Position numbers and translations under genes: made by a program | Notes under the pieces: model-generated | Databases searched by the model: none | What the model was told of the DNA's origin: nothing | Seen by the model: the letters and a program-made list of their open reading frames with translations, nothing else | Assembly (NCBI GenBank): GCA_937864425.1 | Contig: CALMJL010000130.1 | Span: forward strand, 1-46,835 | DNA: 46,835 nucleotides | Reading direction: 5' to 3' | Origin: an uncultured Candidatus Planktophila sp. | GTDB lineage: Bacteria > Actinomycetota > Actinomycetes > Nanopelagicales > Nanopelagicaceae | Shown: positions 1 through 8,949 of the stretch, one piece after another | How positions within the stretch are numbered: position 1 is the first letter of the stretch | Layout: each line of letters begins with the position of its first letter

Positions 1-1052
1 CTTAACTTTTCAACTCTTTCCACAAATTCAGCAATCTTGTTGATGGGAAGTGCAACATCATCAAGCAAAGTTGCACCCATACGCTCTAGAGCTGGGTATG
101 CCATTTTTCGCACTCTGATGAGATCGGCTGAATCTGCTGGATCTTCGGAATACACCCCATCAATCAAATTAAATTTTCTACATACATCGAGCGCTTCTTC
201 ACAGAGATGAGGATTTTCATCTAATTGCATGAGCAATACCGAACCTGCAATTTCAAAACCGAGAGGATGCCACGCCTCCACTGCCTTGAGCGTTGTCTGA
301 TCAACGATTTCGAGCATGGAGGGTTTAAATTTCAATAACTGTGTAGCTGCACTTGCTGCATCTGTGATTGATGCGAATGTGGCAATCATTGTCGCTGGAG
401 GTTGTGGGCGAACTACTAGATTAAGCGTCAATTCGGTAATGATGCCTAAGGTGCCCTCAGAACCGATAAAGAGATGGAGCAAGTCATACGTAGTCACAGA
501 TTTTTTGGTCGCCTTGCCAATTTCAATGATTTCACCACTTGCCAGTACAACTTGTGCTGCGCGCACGTGTGATGAGGTGACCCCATATTTGACGCAGCAC
601 ATTCCTCCAGCATTTGTAGCGGCGTTTCCACCGAGTGTTGACCAATCTCTGCTGGCTGGATCTGGCAAGTAGGCAAGCCCAAACTCTTTTACTTTGGTAT
701 CTAAATCTAAGTTAATTACTCCTGCCTCAACGCGCGCAATTAAATTCTCGGTATCAATATCGATAATTCGATTCATTTTTTCTAATGAAATCACGATTGA
801 ATCAGCTGACGAATTAGCGCCTCCTGCTAAACCACTCCCAGCGCCACGAGTTACTACCGGAATTTTGTGTTGATTGGCAAAGCGAAGAGTTGTTGATATT
901 TGTTCTGCATTCTTGGCGAGTAATACTGCGCGTGGTGGCGCCGATTGCGCAAAAGGAGCTTGATCTCTGGAATAGGAGAGAGTGATATCCGGGTCAGTGA
1001 TGAAACTGGCATCTGCACCAAGGAGTTTTGCCAACTCTTCAATCTGGTTCAC
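1..1052 (-). CDS. FAD-linked oxidase (GlcD / D-lactate dehydrogenase-like), C-terminus truncated by window edge
   Basis: Not in ORF track because it runs off the window. Reverse-strand translation from GTG at 1052: VNQIEELAKLLGADASFITDPDITLSYSRDQAPFAQSAPPRAVLLAKNAEQISTTLRFANQHKIPVVTRGAGSGLAGGAN...GGNAATNAGG...FIGSEGTLGIITELTL, typical of the FAD_binding_4 oxidase family. Confidence 0.9.
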   Translation of the reverse strand, partial: MNQIEELAKLLGADASFITDPDITLSYSRDQAPFAQSAPPRAVLLAKNAEQISTTLRFANQHKIPVVTRGAGSGLAGGANSSADSIVISLEKMNRIIDIDTENLIARVEAGVINLDLDTKVKEFGLAYLPDPASRDWSTLGGNAATNAGGMCCVKYGVTSSHVRAAQVVLASGEIIEIGKATKKSVTTYDLLHLFIGSEGTLGIITELTLNLVVRPQPPATMIATFASITDAASAATQLLKFKPSMLEIVDQTTLKAVEAWHPLGFEIAGSVLLMQLDENPHLCEEALDVCRKFNLIDGVYSEDPADSADLIRVRKMAYPALERMGATLLDDVALPINKIAEFVERVEKL

Positions 1053-1070
1053 GCTGCATACTGTAACTGG

Positions 1071-1916
1071 CTAGCGCGGAAGTGAGAACTTATTCTTTCC
1101 GCGCACTTCAATCAATCCATCGTCAAGCAAGGTAATGAGCGCTTTTTCTAGTTGTGATGGGACATCCCATAATTGCTTTATCTGGTCTTTGGTAAGTATT
1201 TCGTTCTCACGGAGAGCTTGCACAATAGTTCCGCGACATTGGCGATCAGTTCCGTGCCAACTCTGTCTCCGTTTTACTAAATCGGATTTTGGGTAATCAA
1301 GGCTGCGCCATCTACAGGAATGTGCGACAGGACAAGTGCCGCACTTTGGAGATTGAGAAGTGCAGATCACTGCACCGAGTTCCATTGTCGCCGCCGCCCA
1401 TATATGAGGGTTACGTTCTGGAATCAAGGCTTCATATTTCGATTTTTCCTCGCGCGATGCAGATGGTTTTGGGGTTTCAACTCCATCAAATAATCTGGCA
1501 AAGAGCCTTCGAATATTGATATCAAGAACTAACGAGCGCTGCGCGAAAGCAAAAGCCACGATTGCTGCTGCGGTGTATTCACCGATTCCCGGTAATTTTC
1601 GAAGTTCGGCTTCAGTATTTGGAATTTTTCCATTGTGGCTAGATGTAATCTCTTTGGCGCATTCATGAAGTCTCAGTGCTCTGCGTGGATATCCAAGGCG
1701 CCCCCACGCTTTAATGACATCAGCAGGCGATGCTTTCGCAAGTGCCGCTGCAGTTGGCCACCTCTTCATCCATGTTTCATAGATAGGCAGAACTCGGTTT
1801 ACTGGAGTTTGCTGCAACATAAATTCTGAGACCATCACACCCCAGGCATCACTTTTGCGCCACGGCAAATCTCGCTGATTCTTTTTAAACCAAGCGATGA
1901 TCTCTTTCTCAAGCAT
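1071..1916 (-). CDS. mutY: A/G-specific adenine glycosylase MutY (actinobacterial short form)
   Basis: HhH-GPD motifs SEFMLQQTPV, LPGIGEYTAAAI, catalytic-type Asp in LDINIRRLFAR, and C-terminal Fe-S ligands CTSQSPKCGTCPVAHSC. Confidence 0.93.
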   Translation of the reverse strand: MLEKEIIAWFKKNQRDLPWRKSDAWGVMVSEFMLQQTPVNRVLPIYETWMKRWPTAAALAKASPADVIKAWGRLGYPRRALRLHECAKEITSSHNGKIPNTEAELRKLPGIGEYTAAAIVAFAFAQRSLVLDINIRRLFARLFDGVETPKPSASREEKSKYEALIPERNPHIWAAATMELGAVICTSQSPKCGTCPVAHSCRWRSLDYPKSDLVKRRQSWHGTDRQCRGTIVQALRENEILTKDQIKQLWDVPSQLEKALITLLDDGLIEVRGKNKFSLPR

Positions 1917-3277
1917 TAGCTAATTTTGACGCGTTGCAATGCTTGATCAAGGCGTGAAACTTCGACGATTTCCATTCCGGCAATCGTTACATCAGAGCCA
2001 GCAGGAACCAGTGCGCGCTTAAATCCCAGGCGATGCGCTTCTTGTAACCTGCGAGATACGCCACTTACCTTACGGATTTCACCGGCGAGCCCGACTTCAC
2101 CAATCGCAACAAGATCTGCAGGTAGCGCCAAACCTTTTGCTGCTGATGCAACAGCGAGTGCGAGCGCTAAATCTGCAGCAGGCTCTGACATCTTCATTCC
2201 ACCAACGGTTGCCGCATAAACATCGCGACCACCGACTCGTATATTGGCACGGAGTTCAAGCACAGCCAGTGTCATAGAAGTTCGTGCAGAATCAATTCCA
2301 CTTGTTACTCGCCGCGCATTTCCAAAATCATTTTCACGACCTGCACTCACGAGCGCTTGGATTTCAGCAAGCAGTGGTCGCCGTCCCTCAAGCGTGACTG
2401 TGACACAGGTTCCGGGAACTGGTTCGGTGTGACGAGAAGTGAATAAACCAGTTGGGTCGAGCACACTTTCAATACCTGAATCGCTTAAATCGAAACAGCC
2501 AACTTCATCACTTGCTCCAAATCGATTTTTGATCGCCCGAATTAATCGAAGTCTGGAATGGCGCTCGCCTTCAAATTGGAGAACCACATCAACGATGTGT
2601 TCGAGCAAACGAGGTCCTGCAATCGAACCATCTTTGGTTACATGTCCAACTAATAGCAAAGTGATATCTCGTTCTTTACAAATTCGAATTAGAGCTCCAG
2701 CGACTTCTCGTACCTGTGTGACTCCACCGGGTGCGCCATCTGCAGTTGTGGATCCAATAGTTTGAACTGAGTCGATAATGAGTAGTTCGGGCTTGACTGC
2801 ATCAATATGTGCGATTACAGCACCGAGGTCGGTTTCAGAAGCTAAAAATAATTTTGGATCTATGGCTTTGATTCGTTCTGCGCGAAGGCGGACTTGAGGC
2901 GCTGATTCTTCTCCAGAGATATAGAGCGCAGTGATTCCTTTGGCAGCAGTCTCTGCTGCAACCGATAAGAGCAAAGTAGATTTTCCAACACCAGGTTCGC
3001 CTGCTAATAAAATTGCTGCACCAGGAACGAGCCCTCCACCAAGTACGCGATCTAATTCAGTGACACCAGTTGCACGTGCGCTTGCTGCAGCCAAATCAAC
3101 TTCTGCGATTGGAGTTGCTTTGGAGGTAACAGATCCTGCAACCAGTGAAAGTTTTTTAGGGGCAGCGAGTTCTTCAACAGTGCCCCATGCCTGACATTCA
3201 CCGCAGCGACCAACCCATTTTTGGGAAGTCCAGCCACATTCAAAACAGCGGAATGGATCTTTTTCAGCCTTAGCCAT
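1916..3277 (-). CDS. radA: DNA repair protein RadA (Sms)
   Basis: N-terminal zinc finger CFECGWTSQKWVGRCGEC, Walker A GEPGVGKSTL, KNRFG motif (IKNRFGASDEVG), Lon-like C-terminal domain. Confidence 0.97.
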   Translation of the reverse strand: MAKAEKDPFRCFECGWTSQKWVGRCGECQAWGTVEELAAPKKLSLVAGSVTSKATPIAEVDLAAASARATGVTELDRVLGGGLVPGAAILLAGEPGVGKSTLLLSVAAETAAKGITALYISGEESAPQVRLRAERIKAIDPKLFLASETDLGAVIAHIDAVKPELLIIDSVQTIGSTTADGAPGGVTQVREVAGALIRICKERDITLLLVGHVTKDGSIAGPRLLEHIVDVVLQFEGERHSRLRLIRAIKNRFGASDEVGCFDLSDSGIESVLDPTGLFTSRHTEPVPGTCVTVTLEGRRPLLAEIQALVSAGRENDFGNARRVTSGIDSARTSMTLAVLELRANIRVGGRDVYAATVGGMKMSEPAADLALALAVASAAKGLALPADLVAIGEVGLAGEIRKVSGVSRRLQEAHRLGFKRALVPAGSDVTIAGMEIVEVSRLDQALQRVKIS

Positions 3278-3283
3278 GGATGT

Positions 3284-3289
3284 AGGTTA
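3284..3289 (-). promoter_or_regulatory. Candidate -10 (TAACCT) for leaderless radA transcript
   Basis: Minus strand TAACCT + 6 nt (ACATCC) + ATG at 3277. Confidence 0.45.
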
Positions 3290-3303
3290 GGGCAGAGATG
3301 CGA

Positions 3304-4113
3304 CTATTTGCCGGCGGCAACAGTTGCTGGATGTTGAATCACAAAGAGTGGAAGTGAGCGTGCTTGGGCTGCGCGGATACCTTCCATACGTCGGTCGCAG
3401 AGATCAGCCAAAATTTTATAAGCGTCTCTTCCCATTAATTTTTCTAATTCTGCTCGATTTGAAATGTACACAGGCTTAGTTCCGACATGTGCATCTGTAT
3501 TGCTGGTGCAGTACCAATCAAAATCTTCTCCACCATCGCCCCAACCAAGGCGTTCGTATTCTCCAATTACAGTGACTGAGTACTCGCGCTCGCCAACTTC
3601 ACGAGTTTCAAAACTTCTGCGAATTGGTAACTGCCAACACACATCAGGTTTGGTTTCTACAAAGTGAAGATTTTCCTTGACCGCTAAATGATGTAGAACG
3701 CATCCAAATGATCCAGTAAAGCCTGGAGCTTCATAACCTTTTCGGTTGAGGAAAATGCAAGAATTATTGATTGTGCGCGTCTTTCGTTCTTTATCTTCAT
3801 CCAGATCAGTGATTCTTAATTTGCCGCCGCGCTTTTTTGGGCGAGCTTCTTCATAAAATTGCCACATTTCAGGAGTTAAGTGCGCAGCTGCTTTAAGGAC
3901 TCGCTCTTCATCTTCTTCATCAGAGTACATAGCGCCTTCTGTGCAGCAGCCATCATTGGGACGATCTTTAAAAACTCCTTGGCAGCCATCGCCGTAAATA
4001 CAGGTCCAATAGGATGTGAGCCAGGTCAAATCACACTTAAATATTTCTTCATCATCGTTAGGGTCAGTAAATTCGACCCAGTCGCGTGCGAAACCTGCCT
4101 TTATCTCTGACAT
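3304..4113 (-). CDS. Cysteine-rich conserved protein of unknown function
   Basis: 269-aa ORF with clustered cysteines (CDLTWLTSYWTCIYGDGC...DGCCTEGA; NNSCIF; GCVLHH; DVCWQLPIRR). No confident family assignment. Confidence 0.8.
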   Translation of the reverse strand: MSEIKAGFARDWVEFTDPNDDEEIFKCDLTWLTSYWTCIYGDGCQGVFKDRPNDGCCTEGAMYSDEEDEERVLKAAAHLTPEMWQFYEEARPKKRGGKLRITDLDEDKERKTRTINNSCIFLNRKGYEAPGFTGSFGCVLHHLAVKENLHFVETKPDVCWQLPIRRSFETREVGEREYSVTVIGEYERLGWGDGGEDFDWYCTSNTDAHVGTKPVYISNRAELEKLMGRDAYKILADLCDRRMEGIRAAQARSLPLFVIQHPATVAAGK

Positions 4114-4131
4114 AGCATCACAGCCTACGCG

Positions 4132-4137
4132 TACTCT
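4132..4137 (+). promoter_or_regulatory. Candidate -10 (TACTCT) for leaderless proC transcript
   Basis: TACTCT + 6 nt (TTCGCT) + ATG at 4144, in a 30-bp divergent gap. Confidence 0.5.
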
Positions 4138-4143
4138 TTCGCT

Positions 4144-4959
4144 ATGGCTAATCGCGAAAAAGATATTCAGGTTGGCATCATTGGCGCCGGCACTATGGGT
4201 GAAGCATTTATTGCTGCGCTAATTCGTTCTGGAGTACCTGCATCATCAATAAAAGTCGTCGTTCGTCGTAAAGAACGCGGTGATGAATTACATAAGAAAT
4301 ATTCAGTCATTATTGAGGATTTAGCTACTGTCACTTCAACTGTAGATGTGTTGATTTTAGGAATAAAACCACAGGGATTAGCCGAATTACTACCCCAGAT
4401 GCAACCCCACTTACAACCAGATACTTTGGTGATCTCTCTGCTCGCCGGAAAGACTCTTTCTGGAATCGCTCAAGGACTTGGTGGCCACACTGCAATAGCG
4501 CGAGTGATGCCTAACACTCCAACTTTGATTGGGCAAGGAATGGCTGGATATTCACTCAGCTCAGGTGTCACTGAATCTCACCGTCAATTTCTCCAAACTC
4601 TTCTCGCTGCAACTGGAAAGGCGCTCGAGATTCCAGAAGATTTACAGAACGCTCTTACTGGAACAAGTGGTTCCGGCCCTGCTTACTTCTTTAGATTTGT
4701 AGAGGCGATGATTGATGGTGCACAGAAATTAGGTTTGAGTAAAGCCGATGCTGCAACGCTCACCATTCAAACAATCGTCGGCGCAGCAGCGCTGTTGGAC
4801 CAATCAAATGATTCACCGTCACAGTTACGTGAAAAAGTTACGAGCCTTAAGGGAGCCACAGCCGAAGCGCTGGCAGTATTTGATAATGCTGATATATCTG
4901 CGATAGTTGCAGAGGCGATGGCTGCTTCAGCGCGTAGAGCAGGAGAACTCGCGCAATAA
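4144..4959 (+). CDS. proC: Pyrroline-5-carboxylate reductase
   Basis: VGIIGAGTMGEAFIAALIRSG Rossmann motif, ARVMPNTP, GSGPAYFFRFVEAM signature. Confidence 0.96.
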   Translation: MANREKDIQVGIIGAGTMGEAFIAALIRSGVPASSIKVVVRRKERGDELHKKYSVIIEDLATVTSTVDVLILGIKPQGLAELLPQMQPHLQPDTLVISLLAGKTLSGIAQGLGGHTAIARVMPNTPTLIGQGMAGYSLSSGVTESHRQFLQTLLAATGKALEIPEDLQNALTGTSGSGPAYFFRFVEAMIDGAQKLGLSKADAATLTIQTIVGAAALLDQSNDSPSQLREKVTSLKGATAEALAVFDNADISAIVAEAMAASARRAGELAQ

Positions 4960-6149
4960 TGAAGAAGTTTCTTCTCCTGGTACTAACGATAGTAATTTCA
5001 ACAGATCCTGCCTTTGCCGCCCCTAAGCCGCTGCAAGTAAAGAAGATTGAAATAGTTGCATCTGCGCCCAATGCCGAAGGAATGGTGATGAGCGGTAAAA
5101 ATCTCATCACCTTCTCAAATAACGTTGCCAGCAATTCAAATATAGTTGTGAGCGCAGTTGATACCAATGGAATTTCGCAATGGATCCGCACAATTGATTC
5201 AGGTAGTGATGAAATTGCAACGGTAGCAACGGTTGATTCATTGGGAAACATTTGGCTTGGTGGATCTTCAGCACCTGCTATTTCGAGCGATTCACCCACA
5301 GTTGTTACTGGAATTGAAAATCCTGACGGAGTAATTCAGGAGCAGTTGCCAAAAATACGTCCTGATATGACCCAGTTATCTCTATGGAAAATATCTCCGA
5401 GCGGAGAATTGCTTGCAACTTACATCTCTCCGCAAGAATCTCCCGGGTTAGTTAACGCAATTTCGGCAAACTCATCTGGAGTTTCCATCGTTGGTCAATT
5501 AGGAAACCGACCTTTTCTCCTTAGCGTTTCAACGCTTGGAGTTTTCGGGAAGTTGATTTTTCTAGGAAGTGAAAAAACTCAAGCGAATACGCTGGTTCGT
5601 GGAGCGGATGGATCGGTAAATGTTTTCGGGTCTAGCGCAGAGAAATTAGCGGGAAAAAATCTGGTTGGAAAGCGAGATGGATTCCTGATGAAGGTATCCA
5701 AATCTGGCTCCATTGCATCGGTTGTTCGAAGCTCTGCACCTAAAGCAAATCGATCTTGGTTGGCAGCCGATCCAACACTTACGCTCACGGGATTTGTGAA
5801 ATCTGGAAAAGTTGTTGAAACAGCATTTACAAAATTTAATTCAACTTTCGTTCCTACCTGGACAGTAAGGTTTCCTTCTCTTGGAATTTCATATGTATCT
5901 GTATCAGGTAACACCACATATGGAGCGCTCAATTCAAATAGCGCAATCAAGGGGTTAACTGGGTGGAGACCGAATGCTTCCTCTCTTCTTGTACTTTCAT
6001 TCGACAGTAAAGGGGTACTTACTGGTGGATTCGGGAGTTTCGAATTAACGACTCCCATAGCGCTGGTTTCATCGCGTGAAAGCGGGGTTTTTGGCTTGGC
6101 TGCTGCAACTGATAAATCCGTTTCGATATTTAGGGTGAGTACGCGGTAG
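4959..6149 (+). CDS. Secreted hypothetical protein, possibly beta-propeller-like
   Basis: Signal peptide MKKFLLLVLTIVISTDPAFA; weak repeats such as DSLGNIWLGGSS. TAATG overlap with proC. Confidence 0.75.
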   Translation: MKKFLLLVLTIVISTDPAFAAPKPLQVKKIEIVASAPNAEGMVMSGKNLITFSNNVASNSNIVVSAVDTNGISQWIRTIDSGSDEIATVATVDSLGNIWLGGSSAPAISSDSPTVVTGIENPDGVIQEQLPKIRPDMTQLSLWKISPSGELLATYISPQESPGLVNAISANSSGVSIVGQLGNRPFLLSVSTLGVFGKLIFLGSEKTQANTLVRGADGSVNVFGSSAEKLAGKNLVGKRDGFLMKVSKSGSIASVVRSSAPKANRSWLAADPTLTLTGFVKSGKVVETAFTKFNSTFVPTWTVRFPSLGISYVSVSGNTTYGALNSNSAIKGLTGWRPNASSLLVLSFDSKGVLTGGFGSFELTTPIALVSSRESGVFGLAAATDKSVSIFRVSTR

Positions 6150-6185
6150 CCTTTCCCAACTAAATTTCTAGAAAGTGTGGGTTGT

Positions 6186-6284
6186 ATGGGTTCTGTAGTT
6201 AAAAAACGTCGTAAGCGGATGGCGAAGAAGAAGCATAAGAAACTGCTGAAGAAGACACGTATTCAGCGTCGTAACGCCAAGTAA
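6186..6284 (+). CDS. AURKAIP1/COX24-domain small basic protein; bS22-like ribosomal protein (32 aa)
   Basis: Absent from ORF track. ATG at 6186, TAA at 6282-6284: [32 protein letters not shown]. This matches the highly conserved short actinobacterial protein described as bS22 in mycobacterial ribosomes. Confidence 0.93.
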   Translation: MGSVVKKRRKRMAKKKHKKLLKKTRIQRRNAK

Positions 6285-6292
6285 GCGACTCG

Positions 6293-8668
6293 TTAAGGGC
6301 GCAACATTGAGAGTTGCCCTTTAACACCAGCAACTAAATATTTATTTCGGTCGACAGTAACCCAGGCGGAAGCTATTCCATCTGGGTTTTGTTGTGATGT
6401 CACCAATTTGATAGTAGGAATTGCGCGTGCGCTATCTAGAACGCAGAGGCGTTGCTGACAGTTGAAAGCAATATTTGTGCCATCGGTATTTAAGAATTTA
6501 CCAGGGACTCCATAGAGTTCAGTTGTTGTGACATCTTGGCGAGGAGGATTTTGAATGGGAGTCCAGCGAATTTTATTCGGTGTAGTTGCGCTACTTGGAG
6601 CGGAAGTTAACCAGGTAGCCTGAATCCCATTGAGAGTCTTTGCAATGGAAACATCGTAGCCAGTCATGGGTACCCCAATGCCTGAAGTATCCAAATTGAA
6701 GTAACTCCAGCTATCTGCAGAAAGTGTGTCGCGCGATGCCACTCTTATTTCGCCAGATGTTGGTTGCTTTCTTTGATTAATAGTGAGCACAGAGTCATAA
6801 ACAACATACGTCTTGTTTCCATCAAATAACGCTTTCAGATGGAATGCAACGTCTCCGGTTGTTCTACCGTCAGTTTTCCGGTCTCCATCTACAAGTTCAT
6901 AACTCCAGGTCTTGCTACCACGTATTTTGGTAGCACCGAGCAAGATTCCTTGACTCTCATCTCGATAGAAAACTTGGACACCTCCTGAAGTTGCAACGCA
7001 GGCGCTAGAGATACTGACATCACTACCTGTTCGAACTCGCACCGGATCTTTATAGTCATTTACCTGTGAGCCGTTGCCATCGACAATCTCGTAGGTGAAT
7101 TTCTTTCCATCAAACGTTGCATAGCGCAGATCTCGGTCATCACTTTCAGAGTAAAAGATATGAAGCAGCTGTTTTGTGCCTGATCCATTCACGCATAATG
7201 AAATTGGGCTGGTGATTTTCGACTTGGTTCGATCGCCAGATCCTCCGGCGCCATCGACAGTATTTTTGCGCCAAATTTTTCCGTCCCAAGCGGCAATTTT
7301 GAGAATTCCACTCTTGCTATCGGTATATGCAACCAGGGGTTTTCCATTGAAGTTGATGCTTGTGACATGTTTGCCATCAGAGTTCTGGTCAATGACAAAT
7401 CTCTTCCAATCAGCTTGGGGAGTGATTGGCGCAGTAATAATGGCGTCTGATGAACCATTGGTATTTGATGCAACGATACTAAAGCTATAACTTGTGCCAT
7501 TTTTTAACCCGGTAAAAGTAATGGGAGATTCTGTAGAACTCTTCACTTGATCAGTCTTTAAATTTCGTACTGAGTAACTACTTATTTGTGCGGTACGTGC
7601 ATTTGCAGGAGGGTCAAAGGTAATGATTACTGCACTATCAGCCAGCAGCGCTGTTGCATTGCGTACTGGAAGGGGGATTCCAACTGCGACTCCAACTGGT
7701 GGTTTGCGGCGGATATCCTCCATCATTCCAAGCAATAGCGATCCAGGTTCTCTGAAGATTTCTCCGGCATCCAAATTAGGAGTCATAATCGAATTGGAAC
7801 CTAAATTGGCATATGTATTTTCATCAATATGACTTACTGAAGAACCCTCCTCATATCTAGCAGGTGTGTACAGAATTATTTTTTGACCACCATTAGCTGC
7901 GGTTCCAAAAGGACCTGACCAGACAAGTTGCGAGGTAAGGGCTTTGCCAAGTTCGATTGAAGGGGATGGTAAATCAGAGAGTCTGCGACCATCAGGCAAT
8001 TGCGCGTATGCCGTATAGGGAGTTGGTTGCTCGATGGTGCCATATCCAAAGAAAGAGTCATATGAATCAGTGGATAAAAAGCCTAAGCCATGTGCGATTT
8101 CATGAAGAAAGACAGATTGCAGATCGTATTCAGTTGATTTAGGTGAACCATCATTACGTGTATTCCAATTAGCTGCTGAGTTAACTTGAATTATCATCTC
8201 TGGGTTATCTGGTTCGAGATCTTTCCCAGCGAGTGCATTTGCTAGAGCTGATGGATACCAAAGACTTTGATCGGGCGCTCCATCGAAACCTGAGTAATAA
8301 TTTCCAGGTCGCGCGCTTCCAAGAACTCCAAAGGAAGCAGATCTTCCAAAAGTTGCATCAATCTTTATTGGAACTGCAGAAGCAAAGTATTGTGACCAAA
8401 CATCTACAGCAGATTGAAAATCTTTCTTAGCCCATTCAGGAAAGTTTTTGTAGTTAACAACAAAGCGCGATTTTGCTTCAATATATGCAACTTTTGGAGG
8501 CCTCGTTGAGGGAGTACCTTGAGATTTACCAGCGTAGGTGTGTCCCCATACTTTTGACTCTGCGACTTTAAATTGCGAGAGCGCTTCTGAATGAATCGGA
8601 GTCAGGAATATAGCTGTCACTGAGAGTGTGACAATTAATCTGCTCAATACAGCAAGGCGCACTCTCAT
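6293..8668 (-). CDS. Secreted zinc metalloprotease (HExxH) with fibronectin type III domain
   Basis: N-terminal signal MRVRLAVLSRLIVTLSVTAIFLTPIHSEA; HEIAHGLGF zinc motif; FN3-like TALLADSAVIITFDPPANARTAQISSYSVR...SYSFSIVASNTNGSS; C-terminal repeated beta-rich region. Track start 8677 is TTG; ATG at 8668 is more plausible. Confidence 0.82.
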   Translation of the reverse strand: MRVRLAVLSRLIVTLSVTAIFLTPIHSEALSQFKVAESKVWGHTYAGKSQGTPSTRPPKVAYIEAKSRFVVNYKNFPEWAKKDFQSAVDVWSQYFASAVPIKIDATFGRSASFGVLGSARPGNYYSGFDGAPDQSLWYPSALANALAGKDLEPDNPEMIIQVNSAANWNTRNDGSPKSTEYDLQSVFLHEIAHGLGFLSTDSYDSFFGYGTIEQPTPYTAYAQLPDGRRLSDLPSPSIELGKALTSQLVWSGPFGTAANGGQKIILYTPARYEEGSSVSHIDENTYANLGSNSIMTPNLDAGEIFREPGSLLLGMMEDIRRKPPVGVAVGIPLPVRNATALLADSAVIITFDPPANARTAQISSYSVRNLKTDQVKSSTESPITFTGLKNGTSYSFSIVASNTNGSSDAIITAPITPQADWKRFVIDQNSDGKHVTSINFNGKPLVAYTDSKSGILKIAAWDGKIWRKNTVDGAGGSGDRTKSKITSPISLCVNGSGTKQLLHIFYSESDDRDLRYATFDGKKFTYEIVDGNGSQVNDYKDPVRVRTGSDVSISSACVATSGGVQVFYRDESQGILLGATKIRGSKTWSYELVDGDRKTDGRTTGDVAFHLKALFDGNKTYVVYDSVLTINQRKQPTSGEIRVASRDTLSADSWSYFNLDTSGIGVPMTGYDVSIAKTLNGIQATWLTSAPSSATTPNKIRWTPIQNPPRQDVTTTELYGVPGKFLNTDGTNIAFNCQQRLCVLDSARAIPTIKLVTSQQNPDGIASAWVTVDRNKYLVAGVKGQLSMLRP

Positions 8669-8703
8669 AGCAGCCAACGCTATCAGGGTGAGAGAATGAA
8701 GGC

Positions 8704-8949
8704 ATGGTCACCGTTTATTCTCGCCATGGCTGCCATCTTTGTGAAGATGCTGAGAAGACTCTGCAGGATCTACAAAAAGAGTTGAATTTTGAGATGGAAG
8801 TAATTTACATTGATGCAAACGAGACTTTAGAAAAGTTGTATGGCCACGAAGTTCCTGTGATTCATATCAATGGCGAACACCATGATTTCTTCCGAGTTAA
8901 TCCAGAGAGATTTAGAGCTTCCCTTGAAAAACATCGTCGGCATCAATAA
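8704..8949 (+). CDS. Glutaredoxin-family (DUF836-like) thiol protein
   Basis: VTVYSRHGCHLCEDAEKTL with CxxC (CHLC) and cis-Pro in EVPVIHING. Confidence 0.88.
   Translation: MVTVYSRHGCHLCEDAEKTLQDLQKELNFEMEVIYIDANETLEKLYGHEVPVIHINGEHHDFFRVNPERFRASLEKHRRHQ

Noticed and set aside
316-672. 118-aa plus-strand ORF
   Set aside because: Antisense to the truncated FAD-linked oxidase, which has strong family motifs.
4847-5299. 150-aa minus-strand ORF over the proC/secreted protein junction
   Set aside because: Spans two plus-strand genes in an operon; no recognisable domain.
5579-6058. 159-aa minus-strand ORF antisense to the secreted protein
   Set aside because: No motif or RBS; opposite frame of a coding sequence with signal peptide.
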